A program made the position numbers and the translations under genes. Below are positions 43,420-52,381 of a stretch of DNA of 64,000 nt, piece by piece. The stretch lies in the NCBI RefSeq assembly GCF_001998865.1, contig NZ_CP019607.1, positions 186,001 to 250,000 of the forward strand, given 5' to 3'. The stretch is from Tessaracoccus flavescens (GTDB lineage: Bacteria; Actinomycetota; Actinomycetes; Propionibacteriales; Propionibacteriaceae). The notes below the pieces were generated by a model. That model worked only from the letters and a program-made list of their open reading frames with translations, was not told the origin of the DNA and searched no databases. The stretch's first letter is position 1. Every line of letters begins with the position of its first letter.

Positions 43420-43982
43420 GTGGCCGCAACTCGCTGCACCGCACCACGTCCCAGCAGCCCGACGAGACACCGGTAGTGCTGCCCCACGTCGTCATCGCCG
43501 TCACCGAGAGCGGCGCCCTGGACGTCACCGTCGACGGGACCGCGTTCCCGCCACCGGCGGCGGGTTCGGAGTGGACGCGGGGCACCTTCGGTCCGCTGCT
43601 GGACGCGGTGACCAAGGACCGCACCATCGCCGTGCGGATCGAGGTCCGCGAGGTCGACGGGACCGTGTTCACCGACCTCATCCGCGCCCGCAAACCCACC
43701 CCACCCCAGCCAACCGACGACGATCCGGCCATGCCGGGCACACGGCGCGCACGCCGCACCAAGCAGCCGCCGGTGTTGGTCGAGGTCACCGGGGAGGGGT
43801 TCGTGCCCGGCGAAGACATCGCCGTCGCGGTGATCGTCTCCCGCACCGACGCCACCGGCACCGGGGCGGCGCGCGCCCTGCTCGACAAGCACCAGCTTGA
43901 CTCCGTACCGCCCGAGGGTCCCGGCGAGGTTGTCCTCTACGGGCGCATCTCCGGCACCATCGTGGTCAGGCGGGTGCCGTGA
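43416..43982 (+). CDS. Hypothetical conjugation-region protein upstream of virD4
   Basis: A 188-residue protein. It is mostly beta-rich: PHVVIAVTESGALDVTVDGT, then RTIAVRIEVREVDGTVFTDL, an Arg-rich linker, and PVLVEVTGEGFVPGEDIAVA with VVLYGRISGTIVVRRVP. No signal or membrane segment. The start is ATG 43416 and the stop overlaps the virD4-like start by four bases, so it is likely a partner of the coupling protein. Family not recognised. Confidence 0.7.
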   Translation: MSGRNSLHRTTSQQPDETPVVLPHVVIAVTESGALDVTVDGTAFPPPAAGSEWTRGTFGPLLDAVTKDRTIAVRIEVREVDGTVFTDLIRARKPTPPQPTDDDPAMPGTRRARRTKQPPVLVEVTGEGFVPGEDIAVAVIVSRTDATGTGAARALLDKHQLDSVPPEGPGEVVLYGRISGTIVVRRVP

Positions 43983-45766
43983 GCGGCCCGCAGGGTCGGC
44001 AGGCCAGCTCGTTCGGGGACGAGCTGACCAACGCCGCTCTGATCGGCCTGGTCGGCATGTTCGGTGTCGCGCTCGTCCTGCGCGCCGCCGGCAGCGTGGC
44101 GGCGTTCCTCACCGGCACCGCCCAACCCGCCGCGGGACCGGCGTCCGGGCTCGGGGTGCTGTTCAACTCCGCCGACCCCGCCGCCGCGCTCGACGCCGCC
44201 GGGCTGAACCCCGTCGTCTACTGGATCGTCACCGCCGTCCTGCTCGCGGGGCTGTGCGTCGGTGGCGGGTGGGTGTGGGGGCGGCTGCGCCGCCACACCC
44301 GCAAGACCGAGACCGACCCCCGCCGCCTCGCCGGCACCGCCACCGGGCATGAGGTCGCCACCACCGCCTCCGGGAAGGCGCTGCTGGGCCGCGCCGGCAC
44401 ACTGCGCCCCTCCCTGGAGGCTCCCGCACCGGCGGATGTGGGCTATCTACTCGGCGCCAGCCACGGCAAACAGGTCTGGGCGTCGGTGGAGGACTCGATC
44501 CTGCTGCTCGGGCCGCCCCGCTCCGGGAAAGGGCTCCACGTGGTGATCAACGCCATCCTGGACGCGCCCGGCGCCGTGGTCACCACCTCGACGCGGCCGG
44601 ACAACCTCACCGCCACCCTCCGCGCCCGTGAGCACGACGGTCGGCCGGTGGGGGTGTTCGATCCCCAGCACCTCGCCGAAGGCGTCCCCTCCGGACTGCG
44701 CTGGTCCCCAGTCCGCGGCTGCGAAGACCCGCTGACGGCGATGATCCGCGCCACCGGCCTCGCCTCAGCCACCGGCCTATCCTCCGGCGGCGTCGAGTCC
44801 GGCGGGTTCTGGGAAGGCAAGACCCGCACCGCACTCCAAGCGCTACTGCACGCCGCCGCCCTCGACCACCGGCCACCGGCCGAGCTGTTCCGATGGACGC
44901 TGGACCCCTCCATCGCCGCCGAAGCCGTCGCCGTCCTCACCAACCACCCCAACGCCGCCACAGGGTGGGCCGACTCCCTCGGGGCGATGATCGACTCCGA
45001 CCCCAAGACGCGCGACTCCATCTGGCAAGGCGTCTCCCTCGCCCTCTCCGCCCTGGCTGACCCGCGCGTCCTGGACGCCGTCACCCCACGAGCTGGTGAG
45101 GACTTCGACCCCGAAGCCTTCCTCACCCAACGCGGCACCCTCTACCTCCTCGCCACGGGCGCCGGGGCCGGCGCGTCCGCGGCCCTGGTGGCGGCGTTCG
45201 TGGAGGACCTCGTCGAAGCCGCCCGCCGTCTCGCCGCCCGCTCACCCGGCGCCCGGCTCGACCCGCCACTCCTGCTCGCCCTGGATGAGATCGGCAACCT
45301 CTCACCGTTGCCCTCGCTGCCGACGCTGATGGCCGAAGGCGGCGGCACCGGCATCACCTGCCTGCCGGTGCTCCAGTCCCTCGCCCAAGCACGTGAGAAG
45401 TGGGGCGACAACGCCGCCGGCGCCATCTGGGACGCCAGCATCGTCAAGATCATCCTCGGCGGCGCCTCCAACTCACGCGACCTCCAAGACCTCTCCTCCC
45501 TCATCGGCGAACGCGACGAATACACCGACTCCGTAACCCTCGGCGATCAAGGCACCAGGTCGAACCAGCGCTCCGTGCGCCGGGTGCCGATCCTGCCGCC
45601 CGACCGCATCCGCACCTTGCCGTTCGGCACGGGCATCACCCTGCTCCGTAGTGCGCCGCCGATCGTGACCGACCTACGCGCCTGGACCACCCGCCCCGAC
45701 GCCACCCAGCTCGGCCTGGACCGCTCCGCCATCGAGGCACTGCTGCGGCGCCCGGCGGCCACCTGA
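43979..45766 (+). CDS. VirD4/TraG-type coupling protein
   Basis: A 595-residue protein with two N-terminal transmembrane helices (ALIGLVGMFGVALVLRAAGS, and VVYWIVTAVLLAGLCVGGGW), then the coupling ATPase: Walker A LLLGPPRSGKGLHVV, Walker B LLLALDEIGNLSPLPS, and a GTGITCLPVLQSLAQAREKW segment followed by IILGGASNSRDLQDLS. It brings the relaxase-DNA complex to the channel. GTG 43979 overlaps the preceding stop. Confidence 0.93.
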   Translation: MSGPQGRQASSFGDELTNAALIGLVGMFGVALVLRAAGSVAAFLTGTAQPAAGPASGLGVLFNSADPAAALDAAGLNPVVYWIVTAVLLAGLCVGGGWVWGRLRRHTRKTETDPRRLAGTATGHEVATTASGKALLGRAGTLRPSLEAPAPADVGYLLGASHGKQVWASVEDSILLLGPPRSGKGLHVVINAILDAPGAVVTTSTRPDNLTATLRAREHDGRPVGVFDPQHLAEGVPSGLRWSPVRGCEDPLTAMIRATGLASATGLSSGGVESGGFWEGKTRTALQALLHAAALDHRPPAELFRWTLDPSIAAEAVAVLTNHPNAATGWADSLGAMIDSDPKTRDSIWQGVSLALSALADPRVLDAVTPRAGEDFDPEAFLTQRGTLYLLATGAGAGASAALVAAFVEDLVEAARRLAARSPGARLDPPLLLALDEIGNLSPLPSLPTLMAEGGGTGITCLPVLQSLAQAREKWGDNAAGAIWDASIVKIILGGASNSRDLQDLSSLIGERDEYTDSVTLGDQGTRSNQRSVRRVPILPPDRIRTLPFGTGITLLRSAPPIVTDLRAWTTRPDATQLGLDRSAIEALLRRPAAT

Positions 45767-45780
45767 CGCGGGGAGCCGGT

Positions 45781-45800
45781 CGTGCACCTGCCTGACATGA
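45781..45800 (+). repeat. Recurrent element copy 6 (GCACCT-N7-ATG)
   Basis: CGTGCACCTGCCTGACATGA, 50 nt before the SSB gene; the ATG opens a frame that does not stop at the SSB start. Confidence 0.5.
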
Positions 45801-45846
45801 GCGGCCCTGATCGGCGGGGTCGCGTGAGTGCCAGGAGGAGAGTCCA

Positions 45847-46290
45847 ATGGCCATCCAGACTCAGCAGTCGTTCTCGGGGTTCGTGGCGTCCGACCCGCAG
45901 CTCACCCGAACCGAGAACGGTGATGCCCGGCTGTTCATGAAGGTCGGCAAGGAGCACTACCGGCAGGAGCAGGACGGGTCGTTCACGCAGTTGGAGACCA
46001 CCTTCCACAACCTGGTCGCGTTCAAGGCCGCCGCCGAGCAGGGCCACGAACGGCTCGCCAAAGGCGACAAGATCATCGCCGAAGGCTATGTCCGCGAGTA
46101 CAGCTATCAGCGCGACGGGCAGAACATGGAGGGTGAGGAGTTCGTCGCCCGCCGGCTCGGGCACGACATGGCCCGCACCCGCTACGACGTCGACCGCACC
46201 CCCCGACGCACTGCGCCTGAGCGTGACGCGGCCGCATTCGCCGCGCCCGCGCGCGCCACCGCCCAGTCGGCTCCGGCCGTGAGCATGTGA
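45847..46290 (+). CDS. ssb: Single-stranded DNA-binding protein
   Basis: A 147-residue OB-fold SSB: QSFSGFVASDPQLTRTENGD, ARLFMKVGKEHY, TTFHNLVAFKAAAEQ, LAKGDKIIAEGYVREYSYQR. The acidic C-terminal tip of housekeeping SSBs is absent (the end is SAPAVSM), as in many plasmid SSBs. A strong ribosome site AGGAGGAGAG precedes ATG 45847. It protects the transferred strand. Confidence 0.88.
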   Translation: MAIQTQQSFSGFVASDPQLTRTENGDARLFMKVGKEHYRQEQDGSFTQLETTFHNLVAFKAAAEQGHERLAKGDKIIAEGYVREYSYQRDGQNMEGEEFVARRLGHDMARTRYDVDRTPRRTAPERDAAAFAAPARATAQSAPAVSM

Positions 46291-46308
46291 CCGGAAGGGC
46301 TGACCACG

Positions 46309-46881
46309 ATGGATGAGTACACGCCCGAGCCTGACGAGCCCGACCACTTCGACCCGGACGATGAGCCCGACACCGCAGCGGATGACGTGGCCGAGCCGCC
46401 GCACCCGGTGAACTGGAACCTGCTGTCCGCCGACGATCTGGAAGTCGAGTGGCTCGCGCTCAACGACTGGGTGGCGTGGCTGCGCCGCACTTACGGGCTG
46501 CCCGCCAGTGTGGTGCCGCCGTTCTGGCACCGCCATCCCGAACTCGTGTGGGAGCTGTCGGCCCTGCATCTGCACTGGCTGGGCGCCTACGACCCCGAGC
46601 AGGCCGGGTCCGCGCCGTTCGGCTGGCATCGAGACTTCACCGACGCCCGGAACCGGCTCCGCGAATGGGTCGCGGCCTCCGGCACCCGGCTGGACCACGA
46701 CCGGCCCACCAGGCAGACCACGTGGCCCGGCGAGGAACCGGCCCCACCTGTGGAGGACGTGTTTATCGCCGACCGTGGGGAGGACTTCGTGCAGTTCGTG
46801 TTCGAGCAGGTCGAGGCCCGCCGCGAGGCCGAGGAGGCGTTCTTCCGCACCCTCGGTGAACACACCGGAGGGCTCTCATGA
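46309..46881 (+). CDS. DUF4913 protein
   Basis: A 190-residue acidic protein. The first 40 residues are Asp/Glu/Pro-rich. The folded part (WNLLSADDLEVEWLALNDWV, VVPPFWHRHPELVWELSALH, FGWHRDFTDARNRLREWV) is the DUF4913 pattern common on actinobacterial plasmids and ICEs. Function unknown. Its stop overlaps the next start by four bases. Confidence 0.82.
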   Translation: MDEYTPEPDEPDHFDPDDEPDTAADDVAEPPHPVNWNLLSADDLEVEWLALNDWVAWLRRTYGLPASVVPPFWHRHPELVWELSALHLHWLGAYDPEQAGSAPFGWHRDFTDARNRLREWVAASGTRLDHDRPTRQTTWPGEEPAPPVEDVFIADRGEDFVQFVFEQVEARREAEEAFFRTLGEHTGGLS

Positions 46882-47111
46882 CCGCGCTCAACCGCGACGA
46901 ACGGCTGCCCGACCGGATGCGCGACTACCGCATCGAGGCTGAGCTGCGTGAGAGTCCTGACTTGCACAAGCTCGCCCGATTGTTCATCGGCATGGCTCGC
47001 GCCCGAGCCGAACAGGACCGCTCCAACCCCGCGCCAGACCGCATGCCGCCAGATTCCGGCGCCTGTCGGAGTGCCGGGGTAGAATTGGAGCAGCAAGAAG
47101 CCAAGGACTGA
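46878..47111 (+). CDS. Small hypothetical ICE protein
   Basis: A 77-residue helical protein (RIEAELRESPDLHKLARLFI, then GMARARAEQDRSN). ATG overlaps the DUF4913 stop, which supports it as a real gene. No family recognised. Confidence 0.6.
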   Translation: MTALNRDERLPDRMRDYRIEAELRESPDLHKLARLFIGMARARAEQDRSNPAPDRMPPDSGACRSAGVELEQQEAKD

Positions 47112-47165
47112 ACCTCCACGGGTTCGGTCGTGGTGCGCAGTCCTGTTTGGCCTTCGTGGCTTACC

Positions 47166-47186
47166 CGGCTCGCTCCCTCGGAGCCG
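47166..47186 (+). terminator. Hairpin between the backbone operon and the recombinase gene
   Basis: CGGCTC and GAGCCG form a 6-bp stem with a 9-nt loop, extended by flanking ACC/GGT-type pairing. It is 54 nt after the last backbone stop and is followed by GTGTTTCCCC. It may separate recombinase transcription from the transfer operon. Confidence 0.4.
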
Positions 47187-47280
47187 CCGGGTCGTGTTTC
47201 CCCGTTACGAGTCGCACCGCACCAGCGGTCCCGCGTCCGCTCGTGCTGGCCCCAACTCACTGGGGAAGGAAACACGACCC

Positions 47281-49038
47281 ATGACCACCACGACCACGAC
47301 GCAGCAGCCACCCGCCGCCACCGCGCTCGACCGCATCGGCGAGACCACCACCCTCGCGGTCTCTTACTTGCGCGTCTCCACCAAGGAGCAGGCCTCCAAA
47401 GGCGGCCGGGACGAGGGGTTCTCGATCCCCGCGCAGCGCGAGGCGAACCTACGCAAGGCCCGCGAACTGAACGCGATCATCACCGACGAATTCGTCGACG
47501 CCGGCGAGTCCGCACGCAAGGTCGACCGGCCTGAGCTGATGCGGATGATCGAGTACGTCAAGACCCACCAGGTCGCCTACTGCATCGTCCACAAGGTCGA
47601 CCGGCTCGCCCGCAACCGGGCCGACGACGTGACCATCCACCTCGCCCTCAAAGAGGCCGGGGTCATGCTCGTCTCCGCGACCGAGAACATCGACGAGACC
47701 CCCTCGGGGATGCTGCTGCACGGCATCATGTCCACCATCGCCGAGTTCTACTCCCGCAACCTCGCCAGCGAGGTCTCCAAGGGCATGAACCAGAAGGCCC
47801 AAGGCGGCGGCACCAACGGCAAGGCCCCGATGGGCTACCTCAACGTCACCCGCCGTGACGAACTCGGCCGCGAGGTCCGCACCGTCGAGATCGACCCCGA
47901 CCGAGCACCGCTGGTCAAGTGGGCGTTCGAGGCGTACGCCACCGGCAACCACTCCACCATCAGCCTGCGCGAGGAGTTGATCGACCGGGGCCTGACCACC
48001 GTGCCGACCCCGAAGCGGCCGTCCAAGCCACCGGTGCTCTCCACCATCCACAAGATGCTCACCAACCCCTACTACAAGGGCAGCGTCCGCTTCCGTGGCG
48101 CCAGCTACGACGGCCTGCACGAACCCCTCGTCGCCCCCGAGGTCTGGTACCGCGTCCAGGCAGTGCTCACCGCCCACCAGACCTCCGGAGAGAAGACCCA
48201 GAGCCACGACCACTACCTCAAAGGCAGCCTCTACTGCGGCCAGTGCGGATCACGCTTGACGTTGACCAACGCCAAGAGCCGCCGCGGCGTGATCTACCCC
48301 TACTTCATGTGCACCGGACGGCACGCCAAACGCACCAACTGCGAACGCAAGTCCATGTTCGTGCCCGACATCGAAGCCGCCGTCGAGGACCACTACCGGC
48401 GCGTGGAGATACCCGAACACGTCCTGCCCGCGCTGCGTGAGCTGGTCACCAGCGAGTTCGACCGTCTCCACCAGGTCGCCAAGCAAGAGGCCCAGGGGTA
48501 CAAGGCCGAACGCGATGCGTTGCGCGACGAACGGACCAAGCTCATGCAGGCCCACTACGCCGGCGCCGTCCCCCTCGACCTCCTCGCCACAGAGCAGGAC
48601 CGCATCGCGCGCCGGCTCGCGTTCCTCGACGCACAGATCAACGCCGGCGACATCGAGTACGAGCAGGCCAAGACGCACCTGGACGACTGCCTCGCCCTCG
48701 CCAGCGACATGCACGCCATCTACATGAGCATCGACGACTCGCTACGCCGGATCGCCAACCAAGCCTTCTTCGACAAGCTCATCGTCACCGACGACGACAC
48801 CATCGACGGCGAACCCGGCGTGCCGTTCAACGTGTTCCTCAACCCGGACGTCCAGACCCTCGCCCTCCGCCACCAAGGACGGAAGGCGAAGTCTGGAACT
48901 CAAACCGGTGATGTCGCTGGTTTGAACAACGACCTTCTGGTGGAGCTAAGGGGATTCGAACCCCTGGCCTCTTCCATGCCATGGAAGCGCGCTACCAACT
49001 GCGCCATAGCCCCAGTGTCACCTTGCGGCGACTCGTAG
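47281..49038 (+). CDS. Large serine recombinase (ICE integrase)
   Basis: A 585-residue site-specific recombinase. The catalytic domain has Ser33 in YLRVSTKEQ, DEGFSIPAQREANLRKA, HKVDRLARNRADD and FYSRNLASEVSKGM. The recombinase domain (KAPMGYLNV, HKMLTNPYYKG) and zinc ribbon (LYCGQCGSRLT with CTGRHAKRTNCERK) follow, with a coiled coil near residues 395-440. ATG 47281 is preceded by GGGGAAGGAAA. The last about 33 codons run antisense through the tRNA-Ala gene (LVELRGFEPLASSMPWKRAT) and stop at TAG 49036, so the C-terminus is written by the attachment-site DNA. It catalyses insertion and excision of the element. Confidence 0.93.
   Translation: MTTTTTTQQPPAATALDRIGETTTLAVSYLRVSTKEQASKGGRDEGFSIPAQREANLRKARELNAIITDEFVDAGESARKVDRPELMRMIEYVKTHQVAYCIVHKVDRLARNRADDVTIHLALKEAGVMLVSATENIDETPSGMLLHGIMSTIAEFYSRNLASEVSKGMNQKAQGGGTNGKAPMGYLNVTRRDELGREVRTVEIDPDRAPLVKWAFEAYATGNHSTISLREELIDRGLTTVPTPKRPSKPPVLSTIHKMLTNPYYKGSVRFRGASYDGLHEPLVAPEVWYRVQAVLTAHQTSGEKTQSHDHYLKGSLYCGQCGSRLTLTNAKSRRGVIYPYFMCTGRHAKRTNCERKSMFVPDIEAAVEDHYRRVEIPEHVLPALRELVTSEFDRLHQVAKQEAQGYKAERDALRDERTKLMQAHYAGAVPLDLLATEQDRIARRLAFLDAQINAGDIEYEQAKTHLDDCLALASDMHAIYMSIDDSLRRIANQAFFDKLIVTDDDTIDGEPGVPFNVFLNPDVQTLALRHQGRKAKSGTQTGDVAGLNNDLLVELRGFEPLASSMPWKRATNCAIAPVSPCGDS
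48938..49013 (-). tRNA. tRNA-Ala(GGC)
   Basis: Reading leftward, acceptor arms GGGGCTA and TAGCTCC pair (one G-T), the anticodon stem CTTCC/GGAAG encloses ATGGCAT with anticodon GGC, and the T arm is AGGGG-TTCGAAT-CCCCT. Discriminator A and an encoded CCA follow (48938-48941). The gene is complete, so element integration beside its 3' end preserved its function. Confidence 0.95.
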
Positions 49039-49039
49039 A

Positions 49040-49068
49040 ACTTTAGCGCACTTTGGCCGTCTTGAAAA
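49040..49068 (-). promoter_or_regulatory. Promoter of the tRNA-Ala gene
   Basis: On the leftward strand, -35 TTTTCA (49068-49063) and -10 TAAAGT (49045-49040) are 17 nt apart. The -10 box ends 26 nt before the tRNA 5' end, a fitting distance for a primary transcript leader. Confidence 0.6.
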
Positions 49069-49377
49069 ATCGGGGGTTCAGCGACATCCAATCGTGCTTT
49101 GACTAGGCATGGGACCGCATACAGCGAGGCGAACCGGGCACGCGTCGACAGGCTCACCGTCAGGCAAGTTACGCGGCTGCGATTCGCCCACCGTGAAGGT
49201 GAGAGCGCTGCGCCAGCTGTCGGCGTCCGAAGGGGAACGGGGCGTCTGCGGTCGTGGCCAGAGCCTTTCGACGACGCCTCGCACGACTACGTGTCGCGGA
49301 GGCTGATCACGGAACGGGTCAGCTGGGCCGCTCGCGAAACGGTTGGCTCCGGGCGCGGCTCCCCCTGACGACGTGGT
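49069..49377. other. Intergenic region between tRNA-Ala and the haem operon end
   Basis: Nothing recognisable as a gene in either direction; frames here lack family features. It is chromosomal flank, containing the region upstream of the tRNA promoter and the downstream end of the leftward haem operon. Confidence 0.4.
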
Positions 49378-51054
49378 TCAGGACCTGCCGTGCTGCTTCT
49401 TCAGCGTTCGGGCGAGGCCGGCGACGCCGTAGGTGTCCTTCGTCGTCGCGACGTCGAGGACGGGCACGTCAAACTCCTTCAGCGCGGCCGCCGTGTCGTC
49501 GTCCCAGGCGAGGACGGAGACGCCGTCGCGATGGCCCAGCAGGTTGGCGTAGGCACCCGCGAGCGAAGGCTGGCTGAGCAGGATCGCGTCCCAGGCCCCC
49601 TCGTCCCACTTCTCCTTCAGCTCCGGGTACAGCTCGTCGACATCGGCCATCGTGTAGATCTCGCACCGCTCGACGGTGTAGCCCTTCTGGCGCAGGCCGA
49701 CCTCCAGCTTCGTGGAGAGCTGGTCGGCGCACACGATGACGACCCGCTGCTCCCCCTCAGCATCCGGGAAGGCCTCGACCAGGCGCGCCGAGCTGGCGGT
49801 GCCGTCGGGGCTGATGTCGACGGTGTAACCGGCCTCCTCCACGATCTGCTGCGTGGTGGTGCCCATCGCGGCGATCTTCTTGGACGACGGGATGTCCCAG
49901 CCCCGCTCGCGCAGCGCCCACATGGTCTGCCCGGACGGGATGACCACCCAGTCGGCCCAGCCCATGATGTTGTCGGCAGGCAGCAGCTTCGCCTCCTGCA
50001 GGGTCGCCGTGTCGACCCGCAGGCCGTTGGCCCGCAGCGTCTGCGCGAGGCGTCCCTCCTGGCGCGGCAGCAGGACCCGGATGCGGTCGTCGTCCTCACC
50101 GCTGTCGATGAAGATCGACTCGTCGTCATGTTCCCCGGACAGATCGATGTTCTCGATCACGTCGGGCGCGAAGAAGCGCTCCGCCTTGCGCTGCAGCAGC
50201 GCGTTGGCGACGTTGTGGCCGGTGCGCTGGGCGTGCAGCTCGGAGGTCGGGAGGCCGATCTCGAGCACGACACGCTTGGTGCCGTCGATCGAGAACACGC
50301 CCGCCTTCAGGCTGAGGATGCCGCGACGGGAGGCCAAGGCCCCAACCGGGGCGACGTAGGTGGTGTACAGCCCGGTGAGCACGGCCCGCTCAGCATCGAT
50401 GCAGATGCGCGTCTCGATGTCGTCCAGCACTGCGACGGCCTTGACGACGTCCTCGTCGCCGGAGCGGCATTCCAGCGCGAGCGCTCCCTGACCCGGTGCG
50501 GGAAGGATCGGCAGGTACTCGGCGATCCGGTCCTCGAGGCCGAGGGCCTTCAGGCCGGCGGCGGACAGCACGACGCCGTCGAGGTCGCCGGGCTCGAGTC
50601 GGCGCAGCCGCTCCTCGAGCGTTCCGCCGACGTCGACGAAGGTGAGGTCCGGGCGGAGTGCCCGAAGCTGAGCCATCCGGCGCAGCGACGTGACGCCGAT
50701 GCGCGACTTCCGCGGCAGCGCCGCGAGCGCGACGCCCTTGAGGGTGACCAGCGCGTCGCGATGGTCTCCCCTGGCGAGGACGGCGGGAACCGTCAGGCCC
50801 TCCGGCTCGTCGGTCAGCGGGATGTCCTTGATCGAGTGCACGACGACATCGCAGTCGCCGGAGCGCAGAGCCTCGCGCAGTTCCTTGGCGAAGACGACGA
50901 CCGAGTAGCCGTCCGGCATGTGGTTCGAGTCCACCCCGGACGTCGCGACGCGCACGATCTCGACCTCGTTGCCTGCCGCCCGCAACTGCTCGGCCACGAC
51001 CTCCGAACGTGCGAGTGCCAGCGCCGATCCGCGCGTGCCCAATCGAAGCTTCAC
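49378..51054 (-). CDS. Second HemC-HemD fusion paralogue, HemC domain lacking the cofactor cysteine
   Basis: A 558-residue protein aligned end to end with the HemCD fusion at 53342-54958. The HemC half keeps TRGSALALARSE, VHSIKDIP (Asp77), the SLRR pair and PAPGQGALALEC. But the cofactor cysteine is Tyr233 (GLYTTYVAPVG instead of GGGCAAPIA), Arg143 of RGNVGTR is Gly (DVGGTLEERL), and the GSLGVFAAEL loop is changed. Without that cysteine the dipyrromethane cofactor cannot attach, so deaminase activity is unlikely. The HemD half (from about residue 310) looks complete. It may be a uroporphyrinogen-III synthase with a dead HemC domain, or a regulator. GTG 51054 has AGGAAGGA; it is the last gene of the haem operon, 34 nt after hemL. 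Confidence 0.8.
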   Translation of the reverse strand: MKLRLGTRGSALALARSEVVAEQLRAAGNEVEIVRVATSGVDSNHMPDGYSVVVFAKELREALRSGDCDVVVHSIKDIPLTDEPEGLTVPAVLARGDHRDALVTLKGVALAALPRKSRIGVTSLRRMAQLRALRPDLTFVDVGGTLEERLRRLEPGDLDGVVLSAAGLKALGLEDRIAEYLPILPAPGQGALALECRSGDEDVVKAVAVLDDIETRICIDAERAVLTGLYTTYVAPVGALASRRGILSLKAGVFSIDGTKRVVLEIGLPTSELHAQRTGHNVANALLQRKAERFFAPDVIENIDLSGEHDDESIFIDSGEDDDRIRVLLPRQEGRLAQTLRANGLRVDTATLQEAKLLPADNIMGWADWVVIPSGQTMWALRERGWDIPSSKKIAAMGTTTQQIVEEAGYTVDISPDGTASSARLVEAFPDAEGEQRVVIVCADQLSTKLEVGLRQKGYTVERCEIYTMADVDELYPELKEKWDEGAWDAILLSQPSLAGAYANLLGHRDGVSVLAWDDDTAAALKEFDVPVLDVATTKDTYGVAGLARTLKKQHGRS

Positions 51055-51088
51055 CAGTGATCCTTCCTCATTGTGACAAGACAGTTTC

Positions 51089-52381
51089 TCACGAATGCGC
51101 CGCCGCCCGCGCCGCCCCCGGCAAGGCCTGCAGGATTCGCCCCATCGCGGCGTCGTCATGGGCCGCGGACAGGAACCACGCCTCGAAGGCCGAGGGCGGC
51201 AGGGCCACCCCCTGATCGAGCATGGAGTGGAAGAACCGGGCGAACGCCGACTGGTCCTGAGCCTTCGCCTCGTCGTAGTTGCGCACCGGCTCGGCGCGGA
51301 AGAACACCGAGAACAGGCTTCCCGCGCTGTTGACGGTGTGCGGCACCGACGCGGCCGACAGGGCCTCTGAGACGGCGCGCTGCAGCTCGACCGAGCGGCG
51401 GTCGACGGTGTCGTAGACACCCGCGTCTGCGAGCCGGAGCGTCGCCAGCCCCGCTGCGGTGGCGAGCGGGTTCCCCGACAGGGTTCCCGCCTGGTAGACG
51501 GGGCCGACCGGGGCGAGCAGCTGCATCAGGTCGGCGCGGCCACCGAGCGCGGCGAGTGGCATGCCGCCGCCGATGACCTTTCCGAACGTGACGAGGTCGG
51601 GCGTGTAGCCGCCCTCGAGGCCAAGCCATCCGCCCGGCCCGACGCGGAAGCCGGTCAGCACCTCGTCGAGGATCAGGAGCGCGCCGTGTCGCTGGGTGAG
51701 CTCGCGCAGCGCGGCGTTGAACCCGGGCGCGGGCGGCACGACGCCCATGTTCGATGGCGCGGCCTCGGTGATCACCGCGGCGATCCGGTCGCCTGCCTCG
51801 GCGAAGACGCCCTCGAGCGCGTTGAGGTCGTTGTAGTCGACGACGATCGTGTCGGCCGCTGCCGCCTGCGTCACACCGGCGGAGCCGGGAAGCCCCTGGG
51901 TGGCGACACCGGAGCCTGCCGCGGCGAGCAGCGCGTCGGAGTGGCCGTGGTAACACCCGGCGAACTTCACGATGGCGTCGCGGCCGGTGGCCCCGCGGGC
52001 AAGCCGGATCGCCGTCATGGTCGCCTCGGTGCCCGTCGAGACGAAGCGGACCTGCTCGGCCGCGGGAACGCGGGCGCGCACCGCGTCGGCGAGCTCCACC
52101 TCCGCTGCGGTCGGCGCCCCGAACGAGAGCCCACGCGATGCCGCCGCCTGCACGGCGGCGACCACCTCGGGATGGGCGTGCCCGAGCAGCGCCGGGCCCC
52201 AGGAACACACCAGGTCGACGTACTCGCGGCCGTCGACACCGGTGATGTACGGGCCGCGGGCCGAGGACACGAACACGGGGGTGCCGCCCACCGAGCCGTA
52301 GGCGCGCACCGGGGAGGAGACCCCTCCCGGGATCACCTCGCGGGCGTGCTCGAACAGCGAGTCGGGGTTCACTTCAGCCAT
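51089..52381 (-). CDS. hemL: Glutamate-1-semialdehyde 2,1-aminomutase
   Basis: A 430-residue PLP enzyme: [16 protein letters not shown], the cofactor region [25 protein letters not shown], and the Schiff-base lysine in [14 protein letters not shown]. It turns glutamate-1-semialdehyde into 5-aminolevulinate, the step after HemA. ATG 52381 overlaps the hemB stop by 13 nt, so the two are coupled. Confidence 0.95.
   Translation of the reverse strand: MAEVNPDSLFEHAREVIPGGVSSPVRAYGSVGGTPVFVSSARGPYITGVDGREYVDLVCSWGPALLGHAHPEVVAAVQAAASRGLSFGAPTAAEVELADAVRARVPAAEQVRFVSTGTEATMTAIRLARGATGRDAIVKFAGCYHGHSDALLAAAGSGVATQGLPGSAGVTQAAAADTIVVDYNDLNALEGVFAEAGDRIAAVITEAAPSNMGVVPPAPGFNAALRELTQRHGALLILDEVLTGFRVGPGGWLGLEGGYTPDLVTFGKVIGGGMPLAALGGRADLMQLLAPVGPVYQAGTLSGNPLATAAGLATLRLADAGVYDTVDRRSVELQRAVSEALSAASVPHTVNSAGSLFSVFFRAEPVRNYDEAKAQDQSAFARFFHSMLDQGVALPPSAFEAWFLSAAHDDAAMGRILQALPGAARAAAHS

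Noticed and set aside
49378..51420. Longer version of the second HemCD protein starting near 51420
   Set aside because: The additional N-terminus is a shadow of hemL; GTG 51054 has a strong ribosome site and gives the normal HemC start.
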